Source: Gavia stellata (taxonomy: Eukaryota > Chordata > Aves > Gaviiformes > Gaviidae). Taken from it: 64,000 nt of DNA. Below, one piece after another: positions 40,501-52,428 of this stretch. Position 1 is the first letter of the stretch, and every line of letters starts with the position of its first letter. The notes under the pieces were generated by a model. The model was not told where the DNA came from and ran no database searches. It saw only the letters and a program-made list of their open reading frames with translations. Made by a program: the position numbers and the translations under genes. The stretch covers positions 13,777,001-13,841,000 of the forward strand of contig NC_082637.1 in the NCBI RefSeq assembly GCF_030936135.1, written 5' to 3'.

Positions 40501-42221
40501 CTAGGGTACAGATTTATAAAGAGATAGCTTCATATAGAAGGGGTAATACTACATATGTATGTACATGAGTTATGTATATTTACATACATATATATACATA
40601 CACACAAAAAAATAGATATATTCACTAAACTTTATTCTGAAATATAAGAAAAAAATTATATACATGTTCTATCAATGTTTAAAAAAACCTCACCACAATG
40701 CAAATACACATTTGCCTTTATAGTCATATCATCTGCTTCCAAAAATTAAAGTTGTGTGTGCAAAAAAGCCTGTATTCTAGAAGAAACCAGACAGTTCATG
40801 ACTGAAAAGTAAAAAAAAGCCAAACAAAAAACCATGCAAAGAATACGTAAAAACAAGTCCATTCATAATAACATTTGATTTAGCACTTCATCTAAAAACA
40901 TTCAAAGGAAATTCAGAAACTTAAGGTATATACAATAACTAATTCGACAGCAAAAATACAGGCAACGTGTTAAAAAAATGAAAAAATCCTTTCAGACTGA
41001 CTGCTCTGGGATTGAAGTGAGAAGCAGATAATACACAAGAAGGGACAGAACAGGAGAGCACTAGACTGATAATTTCTTTTGTAGTTCAATTTCTTGTAAG
41101 AAAACATCTTCTAGACTAATGTAGCATTATAGAATATTGCTTTAAAAGGCTGTAACACCAGATCCACTTTCAATGATGTAAGCCAATTTAATATCAAATA
41201 TTCAGAAGACATGCCTAAATTAAGACAAATGTGGCATTTGCTGTATCTAGCAGAAAGGACACAGAATTTTGATGAAACCTTAAAAAACTAATTAAAGTTA
41301 AGACTAAAGAAAAGGTTATTGGGCAACATTAAGATGAGCAAAGCAGCACAGTTTACATAGCAACAAATATGGTCTACATCTGCTAGTTTAAACTGTGTTG
41401 ATTTCCAGAGATTGTCCCTCAGTTAAATGATAGACTACACCATATTTTTGCAGGGAAAATAAACTAAATGGATAGCTCAGCATCCATCTGTGGATAGCAC
41501 ACTGAGAATTAGTCCCAAGTTACATTAACTGATGAGCTGCCACAAATAAACATGTTTAAAGTCAAATGCTAAACTAAGAAAGAAAGAAAAAAAATAATCC
41601 CGAACTAGAAAGCATGTTTTTAACCTTCAGCTCATACATTTTCTCAGGCATCATGATCTCTTGTGTTAAAATCCTATCATAAATGAATTTCTGAGTCATG
41701 GCGAGGCAATAAACAGTAACTACTGGCAATAACGATAAATTACAACATATAATTTTCTACTCCATTTAAACATACAGTCTGCCTACACAAGCCATCAATG
41801 GACCACACCTGTCACAAATGAGATCCAGTATATTGATCATAATGTCAGGTCAGACTGGCTCCTAATGATTTAGCAGGCTCCCATTTTGTTGCAAGGACTA
41901 GTATTTTGTGTCCCAGCATTTGATTTTATTTTCTTAAAAAAAAAAAGTAAAATGGATCTACCATAAAGTGGATTAAATAACAAACAAGTCCCCAAATTAG
42001 AAAAAAATTAGAATTTCATACTATACTTAATTTCAATTTATAAATAAAAAAATACTAAATTGTGTAAGAACAGAAATAAAACCGTTCACATATATGAAAA
42101 AGAATTTCCAAGTTTACAACTTGATTGAAAATAAATCTTCAAATCAAAAAATCAGTGGCACAGTAGTCTAGCCAAAATATTAAAGGAAAAGATAATCCAA
42201 AATCCTTTAAGTAGATTGCAT
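34576..42221. other. Intergenic, no supported gene
   Basis: AT-rich DNA with several A or T runs (35818-35840; 36329-36356; 41936-41947), an ATRY-type tract at 40550-40612 (TACATA/TATATA variants) and a short tandem duplication at 37283-37315. 38,540-39,000 resembles conserved non-coding DNA. No exon was recognised. Confidence 0.55.
37283..37315. repeat. Short tandem duplication, 18-bp period
   Basis: AATTTTGCAGCAATG occurs at 37283-37297 and again at 37301-37315. Confidence 0.85.
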
Positions 42222-42345
42222 TGTACCTCAGCAATGGAGCTGGAAACCATTGTGCAGCGGGAAAACTATGATACAGTTGCAATCACGGAAACATGGTGGG
42301 ATGACTCACACAACTGGCATGCTCCACTGGGGCATGAAAAATAAT
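42222..42345 (+). mobile_element. Orphan CR1 fragment from the ORF2 endonuclease start
   Basis: It encodes METIVQRENYDTVAITETWW-like sequence followed by DDSHNWHAPLG, the start of the CR1 apurinic endonuclease domain, in one open frame. Neither the CR1 3' tail nor the rest of ORF2 follows. CR1 copies normally keep the 3' end, so this piece was probably cut from a longer copy by deletion or was never a normal insertion. Confidence 0.85.
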
Positions 42346-45300
42346 AGCCAAGTTAATCCTCAAAATGTGTGTGACGGGGATATATAAAAGCTAAACTTAG
42401 CCACCTTTTAATCAAAAACTACTCATCATCAAAACTTTTCTTAGATTTTTAGATTATCAAAATTATAAGGATTAGGCAAGGAAACATACCAACATTTGCC
42501 AGCTAAGCACATAGCCCCCACTTTCTTTGCTTCTCTTTTCTCTCTCCAAACACCTTATTTTCTTATTACTTACAAACGGACTCTGAACTAAAAGGCCTTT
42601 GCTTCATTTATTTTATTATTCTACTGATTTGTTTGTTCTACAGCTTCACAATTAAAAGTCTAGTCAAAATGGTGATTTCAAAAAAATAAAATAAATAAAA
42701 AAAAAATTAACCAGAACCTCTTCCTCTAATTTTCTGCACATTCAAGTTTACTAGTCATTGCTTGCTTTCTTTGGGAAAGTGGCATTCTTATTCTATACAG
42801 CGTGTTCTATCCAGAAAAACTGCTTTAATGAGAATTGCTTCAATAATGGTTGTGTAATCTCTATCCAGAACCTGATTATTAACGATTTTATCTTACTGCT
42901 TTACCTACTTGCTACCTTGAAGGTATTGAAATATTTCCAGGCTTTCAATGTGCTAGCAATACAGCATGCATATGTTTCATACTACATAATGAAAGTGTTT
43001 ATCATACATCAGTAGCTTATGAGAACAGTGATAAATCCAGGTTCAGTAAACCATTTCTCTGGTTTCTTTGGCTAGCAAATTTCTGTTTATCTTAACAAAA
43101 TGATATGTTAGGAAAGAATGTGGTCCACTGTTATTTACTGTGATATACATGCCTGTTTAAGCTTTAAATTTTATCTTGCTCAGTAATGACAATACTTCAC
43201 AAAATCACCTATGACAAGGATGATTATTTTAGGGCCTTAAGCTTAACTTTGATCACAAAGTTAAACGTTAAACACATTTTTTCTACGTAAATATGTTATT
43301 TTCTTCTGGCTGCTGTAAATGAGCAGATTGTTAAAGAGCTGCTGACAGAACTTGCTAGACTTCCATCACGCTAGGGCAAAATTATTTCCCTTAAACTCAC
43401 ACATTCTCTTCTTTCTTTTGTGGAGGTATTCTACATACTTAGATTAGGAGTTCTATTTACATTGCCAAGACCTGATGTAAAACTCATTATAATATGAAAA
43501 CTTTGTGGAAAAAGAATCATTTTTACAGACTGGTTAAAATGTAGAAGAATTTTAGGCCTTCTAGTATTTCTGAAATATGAAATAAATATGAAAAGAAATG
43601 GAATCTGAACTGAGTACAGCAGAAAAAAATCCTCTCTTCAGTGAAGAAATATGACAACATAGAAAGAAGAGGGATAGCAGAAAGAAGTGTGAAGGACAAT
43701 AAGCAGGTCTTGCATAGGAGAACCCAAAAGCTGGCAGAATTAAAGATCATATGCTTCCTGAGTACTCAACAAACTTGCACAAACAGCCGTCAATAAAAGT
43801 TATAGTAATATCAGTTGAATAAGGAGGAGGAAGTAAGGAACATACTAGAAGGCAGAGGCTGGAGAAATATTAGTAAGATTCAGCTAGGGTCTGAAATGGA
43901 ACTTCTCACAAAGTGAGAAGTGGGGGGTTTTATTATTTTTATTTTTAGGAATTTTGCCATTTCACACAACAGGGTTTGAACTGTTACTACATTTTTTCCC
44001 CAAACACTATTCCAGAGAATTACAATTACAACATTAAGAATGTAAGCAGAATATATATATATATATATATATGGAATACATACTATACCTGAATATCTAG
44101 AATATTAGGATAAGTAAGATTTGCAATAGGAATATTACGGCATAATATCTACAGTTCTCATAAGAAGTTCTTGATACCTACACGGACAATGCATGCAAAG
44201 GAAGAAATCAAATAATTTAGAAGCTTACCCTCCTCAGTTCTCCCTTTTTATGCTTTAACTCTGAATACGACCTTAGAAAGGGAGACAGGTCTTTCAACTA
44301 CATGAAACTAGCACAGAGACAATTCTGTGACATGACACCAGTAAGACAGGTTCAGCCTAACATTGCGGTAAAGATGGTAACTGTAACTTTCTCATCAGGG
44401 TAAGCAGCAATGCCTTGTGATAGGATGAATTTCTGAAAAAGTCAAAGATGGATCACCATTAGAAGTCAGCATAAATTTCTAAATGGTATGCTTAAAAGTT
44501 ATGGCCAGTACACATAAACTGCCTCCCCAGTTAACCCAGGCTGTTATGTAGTGAGCAGGTAGGTGAACTATCAACAGATCTACAGAATTTGATGAGAATT
44601 TCTGCTAAGCATTATCATTGTCTCTTCCTTTACTACCACATGTATTTTGCTGATTATGACTGAAGGCACATTTAGATGAAAACCAAAATTCCCTTCATCT
44701 CCAAAGTTTTTTTTCCTTTAAGTAACATTCATACCACCAAATAGCACTTGCTAAGGCAAATTGTAATTACAAACTCTTAATACAGTGTTTACATCTCCAT
44801 TATTTAATAATTACATCCTTTATACTTCCACTATTTGTCCTGAATTTCTTGTAGTCTATCACCTTGCAAAACATACATTTTTTTCTGCTTGTTAAATTCC
44901 CACATTACAGACTTGTCTCATAAACCATGGCTGAACCACACCTGCATACTCTGAACATTGTAAGGGATCCTCCCCGAGAATGAATGTTCAACAATTAAGT
45001 CTTCCTCACTAGTGAGGATATCCTCATAAACAAAGCACAAGCTGTACAATAAATATGGATCATCATATTCAGCTCAAAGATGAAGGGAAAAGACTAACCG
45101 TATTTAAAAGTCTCTGTTGTGTAATACAGACAGAGTATAAGAAATCACAAAGCTGAACAAAACAAAATGTTACAATTATTGAAAAGCTATACCTGTAGCA
45201 GCTGCTGTTCTATATGCTGACATGTTATACACAGGACAGAAAAACCTACTTTTAATCTTACAAAAAGGTTGTAAATAGTAACTCACAAATACAGACGTGA

Positions 45301-48230
45301 TAGGGACAATAGAAACAAATTATCTAAATATCAAAAACTATCATAAGGAAAGCAATGTTACTTACTCTATTTCACAGCAAGTGAGCCAGAGATATCTACA
45401 AAAAACTGCTACACTCATTCTCTTCTCTTTGCACAAACCAGCTGATGAATGATAAATTAAAAAGACAAATGTTTGATGAAGGTGTATTTATATAATTATT
45501 CAAATATCAAAAATATGTCATGAAGGAAGAAAATATTATTAATTCCATTAATTACATTTAGAATTCAGAAAAAAAATATAATTATTTATTTTCATTCGAA
45601 TATGTAACTTTATAGGAAGAAACTACATTGCAGCAGTAAAAAAAGCAATCACTATTTTTTTGTTTATTGGTGATTTGAAACACTGAACTCTGTGTTTGCA
45701 AAAGAGCTTTTAAAATCATTGGATGTTTTAAAAAATATTTTAAAACATATACACATGTGCTTGCACACCCACACGTAATCTATACATAATTTTTCTTATT
45801 AATCTCACTGGTTTCTGTAAAGCTGGGTGTCATGAGACAGATGGGATAGAGTTTGACTTTACAAAATGTCCTTTTATTTTCGCCCTGAGTTGCTTTGGGG
45901 TGGTTGTGATCACCAAGATCCATTTCCACTGGTAAAGAGTTTTCCATATTAACATACCAAAGTAAAAGCAAACTTCCTTCCTTAGCTTTAGACACAAATG
46001 ATAAGATGACCAGATCTTGAAACAATTGAATCAAAATGCATATGAATTTAACTCCGGCACTGTCCGATTTTGTTTGCATGAATGTCTGGGTCCCTAAGAA
46101 AGCAACTACAATGTTGCAATTTAATTTACTTGCTTTTTGGTTATGTTTGGCATTCCTGGGCTTTCCGTATCTGATTCCTCTCTCAGCATGGAACAGAAAC
46201 TGTTAAAAACATTCTTAAAATGGATCGTTGAACAGAGTTTCCCAAGGCAGCTAATCACAGGAAGCAGCTGCATAATTCCAGAAACAGAATTATATGAATT
46301 TTAGGTTCCAAGTAACATATTATGCAGTAAATTATTACATTTTATTTGCATGGCCTGTACATATAAATGAGATTAATTTGATGCTGTATAAGCAGTGAAG
46401 TCCGTCAAGTATGCTTATTTCTTTTTTCAATTTTAAAACTATTTTTCTGTGCTTCACCTGGCCCATTCAAGTAATACCATGCATTAATCTGTAAAAAAAA
46501 ATAAATAAAACCAAACAATAGAATTTATTTGATTTAAAATAACTTAGTAAACAGTATGCTGCACTTGCCTTTTATAGGCCTGGGCCTTTTTTTATTCCAA
46601 ATATGATGAAGAAGAAATCAAAAATGTATACCTAAATCTTAGAATGGCACCTTTCTCTAAATGGAGGATATGGACTACTCTGTCTCTGTAAGATTCTTCT
46701 GATGTGTGCAGAATATATGGATTATGTGTCTGCAGCAGGTATGAGCTTTAGTGAAAGAATTTTCTGCTGCCATCCAATGGTAAACTGACCAAAAGATGGC
46801 ATAAGTGGGCTTCATTTACATATTTTATTATCTACCATGCAGGATAATTCTTGTCAGAGAAAATGTGAACTTCTTAATTTTTAAAATGGAAATGAAAGAA
46901 GAATTTATTAAATTGTTGTGATCAGCAAGAATTCTGTTCAAGGTTGTACTAAACCTTCAAATCCTCTACTGAATATAATTTCAAAAAAGAAGAAATTCTA
47001 CCAGCGACTTACTAGTACTTGTATAAGAAAACATTTAACATCAGTAAGTACCCACTCTTAGAACTGTTTTGAGTGGTACAGCCTCAGCATCTGTATTTGG
47101 TATTGTGAAACAGAATTAACAGTACGGTGAGAGGTAAAACAAGAGAAAGGGCGGAATGAGCTTTACTGTCAGAAGTCATCAGTGAGAAGAAGAAAGAGAA
47201 ACAGTGATGTGGCATATCACCTCTTTACTGACACTGAAGACCGGCCTACCTGAGTATATACCTAGACTAACGCTACTTCAAACTCTGAGGTTTTCAGAAG
47301 AGGCAGGAAGAAAATGGAGCATTCCGGATATTGTTAATGCTTCAGTTTGATAAATGCTGCTACTGTGCTGCTAAAAAGGAACTTGTCATTGATAATCATC
47401 TCTTTTGGAGCATTCATCTGCATAAAAAGCTAAATACACTGACAACTAGCTGATCCTAGTGGGAGGAAGCAGCTTTTGAAACCCAAGGGCAGAAAAAGAT
47501 GTGCCAGACTTGGAACCTAAATTGCGTAAGATAAATTAGAACTTATATCATAGGTTCAGAATAAGGCACAATATACATATGAACACAGGCACAATTATGC
47601 AAATTTGGGGATAAATGATCAACGGTTTCCCAAGAGACTTGGGAAAAAATATACTCTGTCTAGTCTCAGGGTTTTTATAAAGCTGGCATATTCACCAGCT
47701 GGTTTTGTGCATACCAGACAGTCCAACCATGATTTTGCTTGGTTTTAATTTTAAATCTCATTCATACAACATTTCTCTGGGATGGAACAGGACACCTACC
47801 ACCCCTCTGTGGAAGGAATTTCAAAACTATAATTTGCAAAAAACACTAAGCTGTGTAGATAGGCATGTGCCAAACATCCGTATGCCAAATAATAGCTTAC
47901 AAAGTACTTGTACAAAATGAACAACTGAAGGGGTTTTTGGCCTACTACTCTGCACATGACTCAAATGGCAAAAGGGACAAACTCTTGCCATTGAACCTAA
48001 AAAGCAATTCTAACAGTTTCTACCACCACTCTGGAGAATAAGGAGAAAAGAGAACGATCAGAGTTGTTACAGTAAAAATCTGACATGACACGTAATTCAG
48101 AATGTGTATAAAATACTTTGAAAACAAAGTGTGCATACGAGCCTTGGTAGGAAAGAAGGATTAGGGCAGTAGATGAAAACAAGAAGACACATCATCAGAT
48201 GCGCAGACCTGAGGAACATGAAGAAGGAAA
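42346..48230. other. Intergenic, nothing recognised
   Basis: AT-rich spacer with an (AT)n run at about 44047-44073. All ORFs are short and unremarkable. No repeat family was recognised. Confidence 0.6.
44047..44073. repeat. (AT)n microsatellite
   Basis: About 12-13 uninterrupted AT units. Confidence 0.9.
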
Positions 48231-48562
48231 TCACAGAATCATAGAATCATTAAGGTTGGAAAAGACCTGTAAGATCATCAAGTCCAACCATCAACCAACA
48301 CCACCATGCCCATTAAACCATGTCCTGCAATGCCTCGTCCACACGTTCCTTGAACACCTCCAGGGATGGTGACTCCACCACTTCCCTGGGCAGCTTATTC
48401 CAGTGTGTCACCACTCTCTCAGTAAAGAAATTTTTCCTAATATCCAGTCTAAACCTCCCCTGGCGCAACTTGAGGCCATTTCCTCTTGTCCTGTCGCTAC
48501 TCACTTGGGCGAAGAGACCAACTCCTCTGCAACCTCCTTTCAGGTAATTGTAGAGAGCAATA
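48231..48562 (-). mobile_element. CR1 LINE, 5'-truncated, minus strand
   Basis: The element is read from 48562 down to 48231. The open frame at 48504-48313 encodes [20 protein letters not shown], then [19 protein letters not shown] and [20 protein letters not shown], the carboxyl end of ORF2. The tail has the complement of CATAGAATCATTAAGG. It is close to the copy at 5500-6171 (same [13 protein letters not shown] block), so it belongs to the same subfamily. Confidence 0.93.
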
Positions 48563-48615
48563 ATAATAGTAATAATTAATAATTATTATAAATTATTAAT
48601 TATAATAATATAAAT
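48563..48615. repeat. AAT/ATT-rich simple repeat with inverted symmetry
   Basis: It directly abuts the 5'-truncation point of the minus-strand CR1. It includes 13-bp complementary arms (48572-48584 and 48591-48603) around a 6-nt loop. Confidence 0.8.
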
Positions 48616-51600
48616 GGAAACATATGGGTAAGAATAATTCTGATTGATGGAGAGAATAAGAATCAATGCAGCAGAAAAAGTTGGAAATGGGAAAAAATGG
48701 TAGGACAGCCAGAGAAAATCAGAGGCAGAGTAGCACACTATTTTAGATTCTTACTACTGGTTTGAATGTAGAGCATTCTACGTTATATGATTTGAAGTGA
48801 TCCATCAGTAACAGTAAGGCAGCCATTGCTCAAGCACAGAAGTCCTTAACAGTTATAATTTCTGTCATTTCTTCAAAATGCTTATTTGTGCCACAACTTA
48901 AAGCACGAACAGTTGGATGGCGTTTTTGCATCTTTCACTAGTGCCTGTGTTCAGTCATTCTATATTAAATTAACTTTTTTACAGAATTTCACTTATTTTA
49001 AGGTAGACTGTTTATTCCCATTTAAATCTTTTATTCAGGGTACGTAGTCAAAAAAGAAACTGTGAATAAGACAAAGGTATTGTTAAACAAGATTGTATTT
49101 CAGTAGCCATTAAACACAAGCACAACATTAACCCTGTCATTATCAGCAACTCTGATGTCCAAGAAGAAAAAAACATCTATTGGAATCAGCCCGAGAACAT
49201 ATCTATTCTGCATAAGATGACAGAAATGTGGAACTTGAAAGATAAGTCATTACTGTTGAAAAGAAAGTCTACACATATCTTCTCCTTATAAAATTAAATT
49301 CAGTGTACTAGCATTACCATGCCATGATTTATCATTAATTTATTGTTAAAAGGAGCAACTGGGCATGTTAGCCCATGGTCTCTCCTTTGTCTAGCTACAT
49401 CAACATCACTTTGATTTTTTTAAAACTATTTACATCATCAGTTTTACTCTAATTATCTAACAACTGCTGTGGATTAAAGAACAATTGTGAAAGCCTAATG
49501 TTCTACCAAGAACATTTCCAATGTACGGTATGGTTGACCAATGTTCTCATTCAACATAATAAGAAAGAACAAGTATTCAAGGGTTTTAAGTGCTGGCATT
49601 AGTTGCAAGGACGCTAGCCAACTTCCAGATCACTTAGTTACACTGTGCTTACTTGCATTCCCTGTCCACTCCAGAACAGACATACTATTCTTCATTTTAT
49701 ACCTTAAAAAAGTAATTGAACAGAATTGTTAATGCACAATAGCTGTCCTATACTAAAAGAAAAAGCAGTTGCATTTCAGTAATAGCCAAAAGGATTATAG
49801 TTACATTGCCTACATTCTTTAATAACGCTAGACAAAAGCTACAATGAAAGAACATAATATGGTGCACAGTTAATGAGCTTTTATTGAACGATAAAATATT
49901 AACCGATGAGGCCTTGAGTATTCCAAATACTATTCAAAACATATCAGGTCATTGTATTTAAAGTAATACATCCATAAAATGATAAACTCACATTTTGTAA
50001 CTGTCTAGAAAGGTCTGGTTTCATTAACTTGATTTGTATCTCACAGGAACACTATGCCAGAGACTGAATTCAACTGTGCACAGCAAAAATGCAACTAACT
50101 GGAGAGAACTTCCATTCATCCACACCAAACGCATAGCATCTGTGCATGAAAGAATGACTACAAGAAAAACGTTCCCGTAATTTAAGTTCTAACTATTATG
50201 ACACAGGTGTGTGTGGATGTGGGTAATTATTGGGATTGACAGAAAACATCTTTTGCCAGTATGTTTTACATACAATTTCCCATGGTAGAGAAATAGTGAC
50301 TTAGAATTTCAAGGCTCTGTTCAAGCCAAAGAAATAAGGCAATTTGTGTCGCCTCAATTCCCTTTGTTCCATCCTTAATGGAACCTTCTTCTTGGCTAGC
50401 TATCTGTACCAGTCGCATTCTTTTATGAATATTTATCCAATTCCAGTCTCTAATCTTCAACTTTTTTTACCCCTTACCTGCTGCCTTTCCCAACTACTCC
50501 TAGCATCCTGCTAAGGGATCACAGTCTGCATCCTGGAATCTCCACCTTTCTGATGGAAAAAAATTACTATACAGGTATTAAAGGAAAGAAATCTGTAATA
50601 AAAAGGAAAATAAATTATTAAGAAGAATGAGATGCTCAAAAATGGGTAACCAATTCAGTGGCATCACAGTGACCTCTTTAAAATAAAAGCATCCTTAATT
50701 TCCCATTCCTTTGTTTCACACACTTGCTTACAGCTGTATCTACATGGCAGTGTCTGATTTCCCTGTAATTTACCGTGTCCTGAAGACATGTATGTACTCA
50801 TTATTCAGACAGATTCTAATGAGCTTTCTATTTCCTTTTGCTTATGTGAATTTTCATTCTGTCAGGCAGTTTGGCTCTTTACTTCCATCGCTTATGCTCA
50901 GCTTTTACTGTTTTGATGCTTTCTGTATAAACTGTTCCTTCACTCTTGAAATGGTTGAGAAACACTGTCTACCGTACAGCCACAGAATCACTTCAAGAAC
51001 TTTCAACAAAAGGCAGTAATTCTATACGCTTTAAAAAATAATTTAAAAAGCTGCTTTAGTAAGTCTCTAAGTATTCTTACAAATGAAACCAAACAGCATC
51101 AATATTTCAGAAGTTATTCAATATTATATGCCACTATCCACTCTAGTGGATAGTGATTCCTGACAAACACATCACACTGGAGACACTGAATTCTCATTTG
51201 AAGCTGAAAAATTCTTCAGACCTTGGCTTAAGTGTGGAAGTGCTATATCTGAACTAAACGGAACCGTCTTTTCTTAGTACAACAAGCCAGTTACAGTTCC
51301 GTGCAATACATTAGCTGCTTCTTTACTTGGTTACCAGTATGGAAAATAAACAAAACATCAGTCAGCCATAACACTGCACTTGCTCCTCATACTGGAAGCA
51401 TTTCGTCTTGTTCCTTCTTCATAATGTCAGAACTTCTCTGCAGTTTTCTTACCTTAATGTTGCCCAGTAATTTACTGAGGTTTATTCAAGTTGAACCTAC
51501 ATACTACTAATCCACTTTGCAGTACAGAAAACAACGTACCCAGTTACAGTATTTTCCTGCACACAGTGTACGTGGGATTTTCCAGACTGCATCATACATT

Positions 51601-52109
51601 GTCATCAGTATTTGAACACAGGTGACACACCTGTTTAGAATATAACAAGGCTACTTAAGCAGTAACTGCAGTTCTTTGATACATGTTGTATGTAGCCACA
51701 TTAGCACTGCCAAGTGTTTGTTCTACAACTACTTAAAGCAGGGGACCTTTTTTTTACAGTATTTGTACAGCACACTCACACCTTAGCGTCCTTCATGCAG
51801 ATACTAAAAAGAGCAGAATATGCCATAGGACCCACAGTTCCTCTCCAGAGACTCAACCTCCCAAGCCCAAAACAGGGAAGGAGAGAGAATAAAGATGGAC
51901 AGTAAATGTACATATAAAATATATCTATTATAGAGGTATCGGAAGCATGATAGCTCTTGAAACATCAGTTCAACCTGCAAGTCAGATGCCTAATGTTCTT
52001 GTTTAAATATAAGAGAACTCCTAGAGCACTGAAAGCAGTGAGCAGAGAACGCAGCTTCAAAATACACAAAACAATGTACTTCACATAATGAAAGGTAATA
52101 TAATTTCTT
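48616..52109. other. Intergenic, one perfect palindrome
   Basis: No gene was recognised. A near-contiguous palindrome lies at 51132-51155. Confidence 0.55.
51132..51155. repeat. 24-bp palindrome with 11-bp perfect arms
   Basis: CACTATCCACT (51132-51142), a 2-nt centre CT, then AGTGGATAGTG (51145-51155). Confidence 0.9.
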
Positions 52110-52428
52110 CATATAAAGCCTGGTTAAGCTATGGAACTCCTTGCCACAGACCACTGTCAATGTTAAACATTTACACAGATTCAAAACTGTCTGCATGTGT
52201 TCATGGAAGGAAAAATTAATTGTATTAGCTTATGTGGATGCAGAAAGTCCTTCACCACAATGTTGTCTGGGAGAATGTTCTGTGGGGCACCTTAGCATAT
52301 GCTAACAAGTCTTAGTATACACTTTCCCCTAATTTCTTCCCCAGAATCTGTTACTGATCATTGTCAGAGACAGGAGACCAGACTAGACAAACATCTGGTC
52401 TGAATTAATATAGCTGTTGTCTTGTGGC
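52110..52428 (+). mobile_element. Ancient CR1 relic, 3' end
   Basis: AAGCTATGGAACTCCTTGCC (52127 on) is the old W-N-S/T-L-P block. TTTCTTCCCCAGAATCTG (about 52333), TGTCAGAGACAGGAGACC (about 52363) and CATCTGGTCTGAATTAATAT (about 52391) follow the 3' end of CR1 copies found across birds, crocodiles and turtles, where the phrase is close to a GTCAGAGACAGGATACTGG sequence. It has no avian (ATTCTATG)n tail, which fits an older subfamily. Confidence 0.75.

Noticed and set aside
44047..44073. Self-complementary (AT)n as a structural element
   Set aside because: Ordinary dinucleotide microsatellite.
45780..46079. 99-codon minus-strand ORF in less AT-rich sequence
   Set aside because: No domain, no known similarity and no gene context; within chance length.
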